Assembly (NCBI RefSeq): GCF_905475465.1
Contig: NC_062253.1
Coordinates: forward strand, 11,284,001 to 11,348,000
Origin: Pieris napi
Lineage: Eukaryota; Arthropoda; Insecta; Lepidoptera; Pieridae
Direction: 5' to 3'
DNA length: 64,000 nt
The notes under the pieces were generated by a model, which had not been told where the DNA came from, made no database searches, and saw only the letters and a program-made list of their open reading frames with translations. The position numbers were made by a program, and so were the translations under genes. This document shows, piece after piece, positions 1 to 11,524 of this stretch; the stretch's first letter is position 1, and the number at the start of each line of letters is the position of its first letter.

Positions 1-2053
1 CCCGTCTAATGGGAAACTTCGCACCTTTCGTTTCTAGTTTTATTCTACTTGTGCTTTTAGAATATAGGTCTTTAATGATTTGTATATATCTATCTTCCAC
101 TTTATTTTTTTCCAATGTCTGCCATATAGATGTGTGTGTTATGCTGTCGAACGCTTTGGAATAGTCCACAAAAGCTATATAGAGTGGTCTATTGAATTCC
201 TTATATTTCTCTATAAGTTGTTCTAAAGCATGGATGTGGTCCACAGTTGAGAAACCTGAACGAAATCCTGCCTGCTCCATTGGTTGGTTGTTATCAATTG
301 TTGTTGTTATTCGACTAAGTAGGACTGATGAGAATAGCTTATAGATGGTAGGTATCAAACTAATTGGTCTATAGTTACCAATATCCAACGGGTTTCCTTT
401 TTTGTATAGTAACACAATGTCTGAGTGGCACCACTGTGTAGGGACATAGCCTTGTTCCAGCACTATGTTAAATAATTTTGTTATGATACTAGTTAGTATT
501 GGTGCTCCGATTTTTATGGCCTCATTAGTTATATAGTCAGGTCCTGGACTTTTGTCAGGTTTTAGTTTGCAAATATATTTATGTACGTCTTGTTCATCAA
601 TGGCTTGTAGTATTTCCTCCGAATTCTTGGTGGTTGGGCCAACTGCTCTGTCATCCTGATGTTCGTAGAGGTTTCTATAGAATTCAGTAGCACACTCCAT
701 GATTCCTTTTCTAGTTTTCATTTCTCTGTGTCCATTTTCTAGTTTTGTTATCCAATTTTTGTGTGTGTTTAGCTCCTTAAGCCCCCTCTTCGTACTTCGA
801 TATTGCTTTAGGTTTTTTTCTAAAATATGTTTTCTGTGGTTTTTATAATCTTTTCTTATGGCTTTATTTGTTGCTTTGAATAAATTCTTAAGTTTGATCT
901 TATCTTCCTTGTTTTTAATTTTTTGTTTGATTAAAATTGAGCGTTCATTTATTAGTTTTTGAGTAGATTTGCTAATTATTTTATTTGTTTTGTGGTCTTT
1001 ATCTATTTTTAGGCTTTGTTTAATTATTAATTCTAGGGCGTCATAGTAAGTTTGAACATCATTATTATTATATATCTCTTTAAGGCGGGTATTAATATTA
1101 TCACTTAGGTTCTTCAAATACTCTGATTTTTCGTTGTCGGTTTCAGGAGATTTTGGTAACATTACAAATTTCTTTCTTGATAAAGTTGGTGTTGTCAGTA
1201 TTACAGTGGCTCTGACTAATCGATGGTCAGATGGAAAATCTATTTTATTTATAATTTCCATGTTTATTATGCACTTGGGGTGATTACTCATTATAAAATC
1301 TATTTCATTTTTTGTTTGTCCATTAGGCGAAATCCAGGTCCATCTACGACTAAGTTTTTTCTTAAAGTAAGTGTTCATTATACAGAGCTTGTGTTCAAAG
1401 GCATATTGGATTAGTCTTTCACCTCTCTGGTTACGCTTGCCATAACCATAATTGCCTAGTATAAGTTTTTCTTTATGTTTGGGTTGACCAATCTTAGCAT
1501 TGAAATCTCCTAAAATCAATACATTTTTGTCAGGTGTTTCATGGGCTTTTTCAAGTTCTTCATAGAATTTATTGATTTCTATTTCATCTGCTTCTTCGGT
1601 TGGTGCGTAGACTTGGATGAGTGATATGCAGTGTTCTCCAAATTTCATGCGCAGCAGGGCTACCCGTTCAGATATACCAGTGAACTCGATAATATTGGCT
1701 TTGTGTTTTCGACTGATAAGAAACCCAACTCCATATAATCCAGGTGTGTTTCCCATGTAACAGAGGATGTGTTCATGATGTTCTTCTATATTAGATCCCA
1801 TTTTTCTGACTTCTGCTAATCCTAATACATCTATTTGAATATTTTTCAATGAGTGCACAAGTTCTATCAATTTTTCTGTTGATGCTAAAGTTCTCACGTT
1901 GTAAGTTCCAATTTTCAACACTCTTGTTTGTTTTTTGTTTGTTGCTAGAGGGTTTTGGTCTGATTCCCCACGGGGACCAGCCGGATTGGGGAATGTTTTT
2001 CTAAATGTTTTACTTATATTTTTATGTTCTTTGTTTATCCGGCTGTCGAGTTC
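1..2053 (-). CDS. RTE LINE ORF2: AP endonuclease plus reverse transcriptase (partial)
   Basis: Translated codon by codon, this frame is open from directly after the ORF1 TAG (2056-2054) to the window edge, about 684 codons. The apurinic-type endonuclease begins near 1918 with KIGTYNVRTL, has VYAPTE, the LGDFNAKIG metal-site motif near 1510-1440, and SDHRLVRA near 1210. The RT follows with KSPGPDYI (~550), NYRPISL (~370), QAGFRSGFS (~260) and FVDYSKAFDS (~155). The YADD catalytic box would lie off the left edge. No in-frame ATG occurs before the endonuclease start; the first Met lies inside that domain. Expression by reading through the TAG, or by a non-AUG start, is therefore inferred. Confidence 0.88.
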
Positions 2054-2791
2054 CTATGTTTGTTTTGATGTGAGGGTAGGGGTGGTGAGAGAGTTACTTC
2101 TTCCTCGCATCATGTCAAAGGCGTTTGACCTGCTTGCTTTTGTTGTTGCTGTGGGTTGCAAATTGCTCTTTGGGGCGTATTTTGGTGGTGAAATTGACAT
2201 AGAACGCTCGCGTTTGCGTTTCTCTTTTGTTTGTATGCTATCCCGTATGATGAGTTTGTCATATTTCAATACTGCATACTTTCCCTTCTGTCTTTCTTCT
2301 ATCAACTGTTGTTGGAGTTCCCTTCTTTTAGTTAGTACATTTTTAGGATAGTCTTCATTTAAATAGATTCCGGGCAGCTTTTTCTTATTTCTCATGATTT
2401 GTTCTTTTTTCCAAGCATGTAACAGAGAGATGATAACAGGTCTTGGTTTTTCGTTATCTACCCCCTTTTTTCCTAGGCGGTATATATTATTGATGTCGTT
2501 ATGGCCGATATCTATATTTATTTTTGATCGAATCATTTCAGTGACTATTTCTATTAGATTTTGTTTTGAAATCTTTTCCTCTTTAAATCCAAAGGCTATA
2601 ATATTATTTTTACGGTTTTCGCGCTCTAAATTATCAATTTTCTCGCGTAGGTTCTTGTTTTCGGATTTCAAGTCTGTTATTGCTTTTACTAAAGGGTTTA
2701 GTTTCTCCTCCATTTTTTGCATAATTAAATTCGATTGTTTTTGCATTTCTATCTTCATGTCATCAAAAAGTGCTATAAGATTATGATCCAT
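2054..2791 (-). CDS. RTE LINE ORF1 protein (coiled-coil, RNA-binding type)
   Basis: Complete 245-codon ORF from an ATG to a TAG. Residues about 10-65 are rich in heptad-spaced Leu/Ile and charged residues, indicating a coiled coil (for example LVKAITDLKSENKNLREKID). Residues about 66-170 resemble the nucleic-acid-binding core of L1-type ORF1 proteins: an IYRLGKK segment, then KPRPVIISLL and YLNEDYPKNV. The C-terminal 50 residues are basic and Ser/Thr-rich. Established role of such proteins: binding LINE RNA as a multimer. Related degenerate ORF1 sequences sit at 21476-21766 and 22948-23187. Oddity: the stop is one TAG and the same frame continues open into ORF2. Confidence 0.75.
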   Translation of the reverse strand: MDHNLIALFDDMKIEMQKQSNLIMQKMEEKLNPLVKAITDLKSENKNLREKIDNLERENRKNNIIAFGFKEEKISKQNLIEIVTEMIRSKINIDIGHNDINNIYRLGKKGVDNEKPRPVIISLLHAWKKEQIMRNKKKLPGIYLNEDYPKNVLTKRRELQQQLIEERQKGKYAVLKYDKLIIRDSIQTKEKRKRERSMSISPPKYAPKSNLQPTATTKASRSNAFDMMRGRSNSLTTPTLTSKQT

Positions 2792-3118
2792 TCTTTACGA
2801 TCACGAATCGGAACTTAGTCGTTGGTAGCTTGTACTTTTTAATTATGGCAACAATTTGGTATATATCAATAGTGTCACTTTAACTAATATTGATTGTCAA
2901 AGTATTATGTCGGCTCAAATAACCTTCAAAGTTTCACGAGTTTAACACAAGATCTTAATGTTTAATGCGTCACTTCACACAATGTTTTATATTTAAAAGA
3001 AATGCCACTATTACTTTTAACCTATTTTGTGATAGTACACTACGTTTTTCCTAGTTTTTCTGTATTTTTGTTGAGTTTTCGTCTGGAGCGACTACTATTA
3101 CGTGTGCGTGTTTTGACA

Positions 3119-6053
3119 GCCGGAAACGGAAAATATTTTGTGCTGATGCATTAACTAAATTATTTATAGAAGTAGCAGACAAAACCTTTCCGCTTAAAAA
3201 CGGTGCTCTGGGCTTTATTCCATCTCCACCTTGGTGGGATCAAGAATGTTCAGATGCAATTAAAAAAAGAAAACAAGTTGAGCTCCAATATTGTGAGAAT
3301 TGTACATCTGAAAATTTTGATCTGGTTACAGATGCTTTCAAGGCCACTAGTTTATTATTCAAAAAGAAAAAAACAGATAGCTGGAAATCTTTTTGTCTCT
3401 CCATCTCCCCTAATGTCCGTCCTTCTGTGGTATGGCGTAATATTAGAAGATTCAGGTGTGCATTTACTGAAACTTCTGGTTCTCTCCCCGATTCATTAAC
3501 AAATCAATTCCTCGACAGACTTGCTCCTACTACAGTTCCTGAAACAATAATTATACCTCTGATGCCATTGAACCCCTCTGGTCTCAATAGTCCATTTTCT
3601 ATGTATGAAATTAAAGGAATACTATCTTCAGTTATAGACTCTGCTCCTGGTGACGATGGAATCCCATATTCCTTCATCTCTCATTTAGGTGACCAAACTC
3701 TTGAATATTTCCTAAAATTGATAAATACACTTATGTTAACCGGTTCTATCCCTCCACGCTGGAAAAACCAGATCATTATACCAATTCTAAAATCTAATAA
3801 AAATCCCTCTAACGCAAATTCATATCGTCCTATTGCATTATCCTCGGTCTTGATAAAACTCTGTGAACATTTAGTGAAAACTCGTCTTGAATGGTTTGTA
3901 GAAAGCAATAAATTACTTTGTGACAGTCAATTTGGTTTCCGTCGAGGGAAGAGTACGATGGACAGTATTGCCATCTTTATAACTGACATTTTTTTAGCAT
4001 TTTCAAGGAACGATTCTGTTGTTGCCACATTTTTAGATGTACAATCCGCTTATGATTGTCATAAGCGTTGTCAGTTCTTCATAAAAAGCTACAGTATTTG
4101 AATGTACCTGTAATGTTATCAAATTTTATCATAAATACTTTATACGAAAGACACATCACTCTAATTTCACAAGACTCCACTGTTGTAACCAGAACCTTAT
4201 GGAGAGGTCTTCCTCAAGGATCAGTCTTAAGTCCCATCTTATATAATATTTATACCCATGATTTGAAAGCTTCTTTGGGTAGTCGGATTTGTATTCTCCA
4301 GTATGCTGATGACCTTTTAATTTATTCCATTCATCAATCACCGGCCATTGCTTGCTCATTACTGTCTCATTCTCTTAATTTATTAAAAACTTGGCTTGAT
4401 ACTAATGGCCTTGAAATATCCCCCACTAAAAGTGTTGCCATGCTTTTTTCTAGAATGCGTCTCCCTCCTCCAATCAACGTGTATTTTGATAATAATATTA
4501 TCCCTGTTAAAAACTCTGTGAAGTTCCTTGGTGTGTTTTTAGATTCTAAGGTCTCTGGTGTAAATCATTGTGACTACATTTTTAATAGGTGTGAGCGAAA
4601 CCTGAACATTCTTAGATGTTTATCCGGTGTATGGTGGGGTGCCCATCCCTTTTGTATGAAACTCATGTACAATGCTTTAATCCGAAGTATTTTAGACTAT
4701 GGTACCTTTTTATTATCTCCTGGAAATGCAACCCGTTTAAAAAAATTAGATAATATACAGTCTAAGGCATTAAGATTAATCACAGGAGCTATGAAAACTA
4801 GTCCAATTAATGCTTTACAAGTAGAATGTGTTGAAGCCCCATTACATCTTAGACGACAATATTTATCTGATAAATTCATATTTCGCTCCCTTCAATATGC
4901 CAACCATCCTCTCCGTTCTAAGCTGCAAGAACTATCTCAATTGTTGACATCTTCCAAGTACTGGTCAAATAAATCTTCACCTTGTCTCATCGTCAGCTTC
5001 AATAAATTTATCAATATTCAAGCTCCAACTCATACCTTACCAACTTACCCTTTATTTGGAACCAACTTTGAATCTCTAATTATTTCTCCAGACATTAGAT
5101 TCAATATTGGTATAAACAAGGGCGATTCCCACGCAAGGATTACTTTTAATTATTTCTGTGAACAACACTGCCATGAGTACAATTACATATTTACAGATGC
5201 CTCTAAACACGGTTCGTCTGGTAATGTAGGCATAGGAGTATTTCACTTACAAAGTAAAACTACAATAAAAATAATGTTTCCTCCGGAGTCCTCAATCTTC
5301 ACAGGGGAATGTTACGGTATCTTTAAAGCTTTAAAATTAGTTTTGAGTAAGAAACTTAAGAAATCCATCATATTCACAGATTCACTTAGTGCTCTTCAAG
5401 CTCTCCAAAAATATCCATTAAAAAACAAATTAATTTTTCCTATCATTATTGAGATTAGGAGTTTGTTGTATGAATGTGAGCAATTGGGGTTGTCTGTGTC
5501 ATTTGGTTGGATACCTGGACATTCTGGTATTTTTGGTAACGACATAGCAGACCAACTAGCAAATGAAGCTGTTAAGGATGGCGATTCTAAGTCGTATAAA
5601 AATTATTATCATGATTTGGCCTCACTTCCTGCTTCTTTTCTTCGACAATCTTGGACTGACCTTTGGATTCAGAGCAGTTTAATTAAGGGTAAATATTTTT
5701 CATGTATTCAGCCCACAATACCACTAAAGCCATGGTTTTTTAAAATGAAATTTAATAAAAAGGAAACATCGTCTCTCATTCGTATGAGATTGGGCCATGT
5801 GTGTACCCCAGCCCACCTTTCCAGATTTCATATTATTGATAGTGAAATGTGTGAGTGTGGGCTGAATATTGGTGATTTAAACCATATCATTCTGTCCTGT
5901 CCTCGGTATAACCACTCCATGTTATTCAATCATTCTCATCCTTCTTCTAGTATCCCGTTACCTACATCTGTTCCTGTTCTGCTTTCATCTTTAAATAATA
6001 ATATATATAAAAAGTTATGTTTATTTCTTACTCTAAATAATATAAAATTATAA
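3119..6053 (+). pseudogene. I-clade LINE ORF2 (RT, RNase H, zinc motif), one frameshift
   Basis: Frame 1 is open from before 3203 to about 4060 and frame 3 from about 4068 to 6053, so one indel near 4055-4068 breaks the RT. RT blocks: SAPGDDGIPY (~3650), SYRPIALSS (~3825), FGFRRGKST (~3935), the broken FLDVQSAYD site, GLPQGSVLSP (~4210) and the catalytic YADDLL (~4310). RNase H: IFTDASKHG (~5190), FTGECYGI, FTDSLSAL (~5380), and GWIPGHSGIFGNDIAD (~5510). Near the end a CxCG-DLNHI-CP zinc motif (~5850-5910) is typical of I-group elements. The endonuclease is missing. Confidence 0.8.
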
Positions 6054-6127
6054 ATACATACATATGTATACAAATCGTATTTTGTATGATATATATTTTA
6101 TTAATTACTGTTCCTTTCCATAATGTA

Positions 6128-6964
6128 TAGGTCTACCAGGATCTGATGGCAAAAAGGGAAAAAATAAATTGACGCTAGCAATACTGGGGAAATTGGAGTA
6201 AAACGTTTTGATACTTTTTTTCCTTATAGCGGCTGATTCTGTGTGTGATACATGCAAATATAAAAAAATATCCAATGTGGGGTTTGAAATTTAGATGAAA
6301 ACTCCAATTACTCTGTTCATGAGTTTTTTAATTAATTAAGAACTTGAAAATGGTTCCAAATACTGCACATCCATAAAAAAGTCTTCAACAAAGTATTTAT
6401 AATAAACCTTTCCTCCTGCATCTCAATTAACCTATCTTGTTCTATGAACTGATTTTAAATTTTTTTTACATGTTCACAAGATTTTCGCCATTCATCGATC
6501 CCTATTTGAGAGAAATAAACAGTGTACAACTCATTTATCTTGTTTCTGATCAATTCTAAATCGAAACTATGCAAGTTTATTTGTAGTATAAGAAACCCCT
6601 GAAATAAACCAAAGTTTAGTATAAGTACATAATATAATACACACGAAAAATCCCAAAAACCAAACTATCAAGACGTGTCATTCCTACTAACCAGTCAACG
6701 CTTGCACATGGCTCAATATCGATGATAGTGTATGTTCTGCATCTTGTTGACCAAGTATTCTTTTATAAACATTGAAAACAATATGTCTTGCATGCGATTG
6801 AAGAGTTTTCTTCGACATTTTCATCACTTTTTAAAGGAAATTTGAAGCCAAACCAAAAACAATTCCTCGAAATTTCAGTTGACAGATGAAATTTTTCTTT
6901 TATTGCCATATGTAAATCGCTAATTTAAAAAAAAAAAATTTGCCATCAGATTCTGGTAGACCTA
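6128..6964 (-). mobile_element. Internally deleted Tc1/mariner-type transposon in LINE 3' UTR
   Basis: Terminal inverted repeats of about 26 bp, starting TAGGTCTACCAG and differing at one position, are flanked by TA on both sides, the target duplication of Tc1/mariner elements. On the minus strand about 6830-6700 encodes an N-terminal transposase stretch (MSKKTLQSHARHIVFNVYKR), and about 6580-6370 encodes a stretch resembling the transposase C-terminus (GIDEWRKSCEHVKKI). The catalytic middle is gone, so it is non-autonomous. It lies inside the 3' UTR of the host LINE and is therefore younger. Confidence 0.65.
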
Positions 6965-7104
6965 TAGTATTTTGTATTAGAGATAGTTTTATATCCTGCT
7001 GATCCTATCCTTTATCGATGTAATGTTCATTCGGTGTAAAATTATTTTTCTTTACTATTCCGTTTTCCTTACCTTTGTCTGTGGCAATACGCTCTGCGTG
7101 AGGC

Positions 7105-7108
<4 letters not shown>

Positions 7109-7147
<39 letters not shown>
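7109..7147 (+). repeat. Poly(A) tail of the I-clade LINE
   Basis: An uninterrupted run of 39 A marking the 3' end of the plus-strand LINE. Its length suggests modest age. Confidence 0.8.
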
Positions 7148-7149
<2 letters not shown>

Positions 7150-9160
7150 TATCGTTCTTTCGTTCGGTCTTGCGAATTGCGATGCCAATAAATTAAAAAT
7201 TTCAATTTTGAAACAGCGCGGGAAATGTTGAAGTAGTCGGGCGTCCTTTTTTTGTCTTAACTTTTGAAAATTAAATTAATTAGATATTACAGGCTTAATT
7301 AAGTTGTAAAGTGTATATATTAGTAGTTATTGTTGATAATTTATAGTTTTAGTTTGTTTTCTTCGCCTGGTAAGTAATTTCATTGTATAATATGTAAATA
7401 GGATTTTCTCTTGGCGTCCATGTTGGACAATGGACATCCCTCCAGGTGTCTCGTGCGGTTTAGTCACAATATATGCGTTGGGAATGGAAATGGAAGGTTG
7501 AATTTTAGATACAGACTGTTCGGAAATCACGAAATCGGTTAAAAGAAAGATAATCTCAGCTAGAAACCAAAAGAAGAGAAGGAATACGGGTTTATCAGAT
7601 TGCCAACTGAAATATTTCATATAAATTATTATTATCCTAAATTTACTTGATGCTTTTCCAAATTCCGTTCCAATTTTCAATACAATAAGACATTTCCTAT
7701 CTGTTCTTATACATGCGGTTGAAGGCATTCATTTTGTGGATTTTCAATGGGGTGCCTCTAGTAGTAGTTAGCTTAGGTGAGGATAACTTAATAGACCCAG
7801 ATAAATATGTAAATATAAATAATACCAACAAATTAGTACAGGTGAATCTTATATTTTTTCCTTTGTTCTATAGTTTTCTGAAATTTGAACACCCAGTCTA
7901 GGCTCTTTGTAAACTCAAAAGGAATTTCTTTCCTCAAATCTTATGATTTTAATGATACTTATCAGAGTAGCATCACCTCTATATGAACGAACATTATACA
8001 TCTTTAATTATTTGTTTTCAGCAACAAATGGAAACCAGAACTAAGTCCTTGGATGCATCGGTCATCTGTTCACCTGTCGGGTGTTTCATGCTATTGGAAG
8101 CAGCTTTTTATTGATGTTTATATGGTATGTAAGTCTATGAAATTGTGGTTTAATTTGAAAAAATTCATTATGTAACTTGTAAGTAAATATCTAAAATACT
8201 TGTTTATTAGGTAATTTACTGTATAACTTTACAAATTTTATACCATTTTAGTTTGTGATCAATAGGTAAAATGTACCATCATGTATATTTAAGGTGCAAA
8301 AGCAATCGCTAATGAACTTAATTAAACATTCTAAATATATTATTGTAATTATAATAGAAGCCAACGATGACTTAATTAAATTTATCAAATGAATGTATGC
8401 TTCATGAACTTTGGAAGTATAAAATCTAGTGATCAAAATAATGGCAATCAGACATTTTCTTTAATTATTTTTACTAAGTTTATATTATAATGCTGTTTAT
8501 AACTGAGAAGTTTAAATGCTTTGATTAGTTTTTAAGAAGTTTAAATTTTTGTTTAAGAAAAACGTTAAGACAGAGCAAGTAGGTTTTATAAATTTTACTT
8601 TCAAATATTTAATATTAAAGTGACCTACTGAACAAACCTTGGTGCTTACACGAGTTCTTCAGTTTTCTATTTGATCAAAGTACTAATGAAATTAAAATTT
8701 AACTTTTCAGAAAAAGAGGAGAAAACAAGACATCTAAAACTATTAATGGAAACAACCAAAGGACAAACTACATTCAAGTCGTAGTAATTCATTTAAGCGT
8801 AATATTTATATCAAATCTATGATGATGATGTAATTTTATCTCAGTAACTGGAGTGCTGTTCCATGTTATGTATTAAACGCATGTAACTATATAACCTTAC
8901 AAACAGAACAGAACCTAAACAATTTTATGAAACCGTCACATCATCTGACGTAAGTTTTTACAAATTAACCAATCTTATTTTATAGAACAGTAAGCTTACA
9001 AAAATAATTAGTTTTTCGCTGCCCATTTATTATTTTCATTGATTACTTGCTGTTTAACAATTCTAACTTTTAAAAGGTAGAAATAGGTTTTTTAAACAAT
9101 TAATTTTTAAAAATTAGTACTAGACTTAAACTGAAATTGGATTTATATCTCTCTCTTTAA
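7148..9160. other. Unassigned AT-rich stretch, no recognised gene
   Basis: No transposon motif recognised. A 133-codon minus-strand ORF (7728-7327) with one hydrophobic stretch has no recognised relatives. On the plus strand there are several good splice-like signals: CCTG|GTAAGTAA near 7371, a short ORF from 7713 beginning with a hydrophobic, signal-like run, TTGTTTTCAG near 8021, ATG|GTATGTAAG near 8125, and AACTTTTCAG near 8710. Reading phases of the obvious exon pair do not match, so no gene model is proposed. Confidence 0.3.
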
Positions 9161-9164
9161 TCGG

Positions 9165-9345
9165 CAGCTCATGTCGGAGCGTCGTGGTCAGCAACGAAGC
9201 GTCGAGAGCGGACTATCTGCTTCCACCGGTTTCTGTCCAGCGCTTCTCTTATGACCGTGCACAGTTTTGAGGATGATGAGTCTCACTTGACCGGTCCATC
9301 CGGTTGGTGAACGGCCACGTGGTCTTTTGTCTTCTGTGTTACCGA
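9165..9345 (-). mobile_element. LINE 3'-end fragment (RTE-like)
   Basis: On the minus strand the shifted frames read KRPRGRSPTGWTGQVRLII followed by an out-of-frame DRNRW-type block, the usual pattern at the extreme C-terminus of RTE-family ORF2. It is short and frameshifted. Confidence 0.45.
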
Positions 9346-9552
9346 CCACAATCAGTCTCGGTTCCCCGTTGAGATGCGATTATATTTTTAAGAATACTTT
9401 TTTGTTGCTCTTTGCACGATCTAAAATAAGGTCTTATAGATTTTTCACGTATCGTTCATCGTTATCGAGATTTATAATTTGGGGAGAAGAAATTGTTTTT
9501 AGCTCGAAACTTCTAGAGCGTGTTCAGACCTACAAATTCGTTTTTATGACTG

Positions 9553-9690
9553 TAATATCGCATCACTTTCTTCATATGGAATTTCAACAAAAATAACGTT
9601 CATAAAATACGTCATACTAAAATCAGCTTTTTTTGAGCCCCCCTCTCCCTATCGCATGTCAAGCTGTGTCGCACCTTTTTTTTATTTTCG
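9553..9690. repeat. Dispersed repeat, copy 1 (C-run / AAATACGTCA type)
   Basis: Nearly the same sequence as 10806-10936 and in the same orientation. Shared landmarks are ATATCGCATC, TTCATATGGAATTTCAAC, CATAAAATACGTCA, AATCAGCTTTTTTTGAG, a C run, and CTGTGTCGCAC. The two copies bracket a decayed coding region (9928-10672) and may be terminal or subterminal repeats of one element. Confidence 0.6.
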
Positions 9691-9927
9691 CGAAAAATTA
9701 CGTCCTCTAGCGCGCCGCAAAGTCAGTAAGACCCTACCCGGTTTCGATTTAGCCGCTCGCACGGTTGTATCCACACGTAAAAATGGATGAATGGTTTTTC
9801 AGGGAATTATTGCTAATACAAAATAAATTAATAAACCAGCCAAATTATTAATCAAACACATGAAATTTATTAATCAAATAATTGTTATGCAGCAAAAATA
9901 ATACATAATTACACATGGTCATTTTTT

Positions 9928-10672
9928 TCACACTTTTTCGTCGTTTTGATGGTCCTGGCTGTTGAAGTTCCTCTTCGGTACACTCTTCGAGTCGTGAAAA
10001 TTCTCAATCGAAGGAAATGATGATGTGACGGCCGAAAAATCGTAATCTTCATCATCGTGATCGTCGTTGAATAAGATCTCGACTTTGGCGACATTGTCGC
10101 ATGTCTGTCCACTACAGTGCAGGCCAATAACCGAGCAACTTATTCCTGCAGCCCCACACTTTCCTTTACATTTGCACGAAATGAGTTTCAAAAGTTCAGG
10201 TGGAGCGGGTGCGGCTGTGTGCAAATTGGTTCAAGCCCGTAATTCGTCTGTCGCCAACCCCATTCCTGTATTATATTCCATATATATGTATAAAATAAGG
10301 TCCCGCACCACAAGAGTCGGGGGGGATATTGGGAAATTTATATAATAAAAAAAAAACCCCATACCTGAGGATCTTTAAAAATTCCGAGCCACGTTTGTAA
10401 ATATGTCCGGAAAACGTGTTGGCGGACTGCGCTTTCCGTTGGTGGGAGCAGTGAAAGATTATTCATCTTATTTGTTGTCATTGATTTTACAAGGTGTTGG
10501 AATCAAAAAATCCCTCGTTGTGTCCTCTTTCCGACCACCGTACAGAGCGATAACGAAGAGCTTTCCTGCGCAAGCTCAGTATTTTTTCACTCAGAGCTCG
10601 CATATCTTGCAGGTATAAATGAGCAGACTTCGCATACAGGAAGTGGCCGCTGGCATGAAAGAAAGGAAGCAT
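9928..10672 (-). pseudogene. Decayed transposon-type ORF with C-terminal Cys-rich domain
   Basis: Two separated minus-strand segments look like one protein. The upstream part (10672-10487) reads LPFFHASGHFLYAKSAHLYL; the downstream part (10224-9928) holds a Cys-rich block (CKCKGKCGAAGISC, then CSGQTC) and an acidic tail. From memory, multicopy insect proteins pair such a YAKSAHLYLQ segment with a C-terminal Cys-rich block. Stops and frame changes separate the parts. Function unknown; the surrounding repeats suggest a transposable element. Confidence 0.4.
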
Positions 10673-10805
10673 TTTTTGTATTTGTCTTTAATCAGATGGT
10701 AATTTCTAGGCATATCAGTTGTTCTCTGATATTTAATCTTATTCTCCAGGGGTAAGAGTGGGGTTCTGAACTCATTCAACTGACCTTTAAGATCTCACCA
10801 TACGG

Positions 10806-10936
10806 ATATCGCATCGCTTTCTTCATATGGAATTTCAACAAGTGGCCGTTCATAAAATACGTCACACTAAAATCAGCTTTTTTTGAGCCCCCCCCCCCCC
10901 CCATCGCACGTCACGCTGTGTCGCACTTTCTGTGAC
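10806..10936. repeat. Dispersed repeat, copy 2 (C-run / AAATACGTCA type)
   Basis: Direct repeat partner of 9553-9690, with a longer C run (about 16 C near 10890-10906). It is followed by a second C-rich piece, GACCCCCCCTA-AAATATTTGGTCACA, that ends near 10980. Confidence 0.6.
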
Positions 10937-11025
10937 CCCCCCTAAAAATATTTGGTCACAAAAACTAAGACCCCCCCTGCTGAGTATGATAAATTCTAAA
11001 AAATAAAATTGAAAATAAAAAAGAT

Positions 11026-11524
11026 TTATTTAGTTATAATAAAATTAAAATAAATTAATAAATATCTTTCATAACGAACATATAAATAATAAATAATATT
11101 TCTATTATTCCAAGGATTTTCTAAATGGGCCGAAATATCTACAATCGGTATTGCACCATCTTCTTCTTCATCAAAACTACCGTCCACTTCATCGACATCT
11201 AACCATTCTGCATCTTCCGTACTATCGTTTTCATCTCCTATTATGCATAACAGCTCTCGAGCTCGCCGATCTGCGATACGAGTTGGTTGTACGCGCTGAA
11301 CTACTTCAACCTTTCTTTGATTTGATTTGAATGAAAATAATTTAAAGATTCAATATTATTTTGAATATTCACTTGAAATTGCTTGTCATCACTTTTGTAC
11401 TCTTGCTTGAGATCGTTCCAAATATTATTGACATTTCTTGTACGATCTTGGATTTTATATCCGGATAACACTTTTTATAAGTGTTAAATAATTTTTGATC
11501 GAGTTCACCTCTTATCGATGTCAT
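11026..11524 (-). pseudogene. Unrecognised acidic-tailed ORF, frameshifted
   Basis: Starting at an ATG at 11524, the minus strand reads MTSIRGELDQKLFNTYKKCY. It then shifts frame to NIWNDLKQEYKSDDKQF, and after another shift ends in an acidic stretch (DENDSTEDAEWLDVDEVDGS) with a stop near 11026. It needs two frame changes to read as one protein. It lies beside the C-run repeat and may be another ORF of the same element. Not identified. Confidence 0.3.

Larger units (their letters stand above)
1..3118 (-). mobile_element. RTE-type LINE, 5' two-thirds, runs off left edge
   Basis: A non-LTR retrotransposon on the minus strand. From its 5' end (near 3118) it reads leader, ORF1, a single TAG, then ORF2 with an endonuclease followed by reverse transcriptase, cut by the window edge inside the RT. 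Both frames are open, which sets it apart from the decayed RTE copies at 17745-21790 and 22140-23190, so it is the youngest RTE copy here. The stretch 2792-3118 is its leader and holds no other gene. The 5' boundary is inferred from the start of a different LINE at 3119, so it is uncertain by tens of bases. Confidence 0.85.
3119..7147 (+). mobile_element. I-clade-type LINE, 5'-truncated, with poly(A) tail
   Basis: Plus-strand LINE lacking its endonuclease and ORF1. It keeps RT, RNase H and the C-terminal Cys/His motif, then a 3' UTR (6054-7108) and a 39-base A tract. The 3' UTR is interrupted by a mariner-type transposon at 6128-6964. A C-terminal zinc motif of the same family and a similar tail junction occur in the minus-strand fragment at 13103-13505. 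The 5' truncation abuts the RTE LINE at about 3118. Confidence 0.75.

Noticed and set aside
2394..2786. 130-codon plus-strand ORF
   Set aside because: It is the mirror of LINE ORF1; its Phe/Ser-rich composition is a typical antisense shadow of a Lys/Glu-rich coding strand.
10403..10618. 71-codon plus-strand ORF
   Set aside because: It is antisense to the decayed YAKSAHLYLQ-containing frame, which has the recognisable motif.
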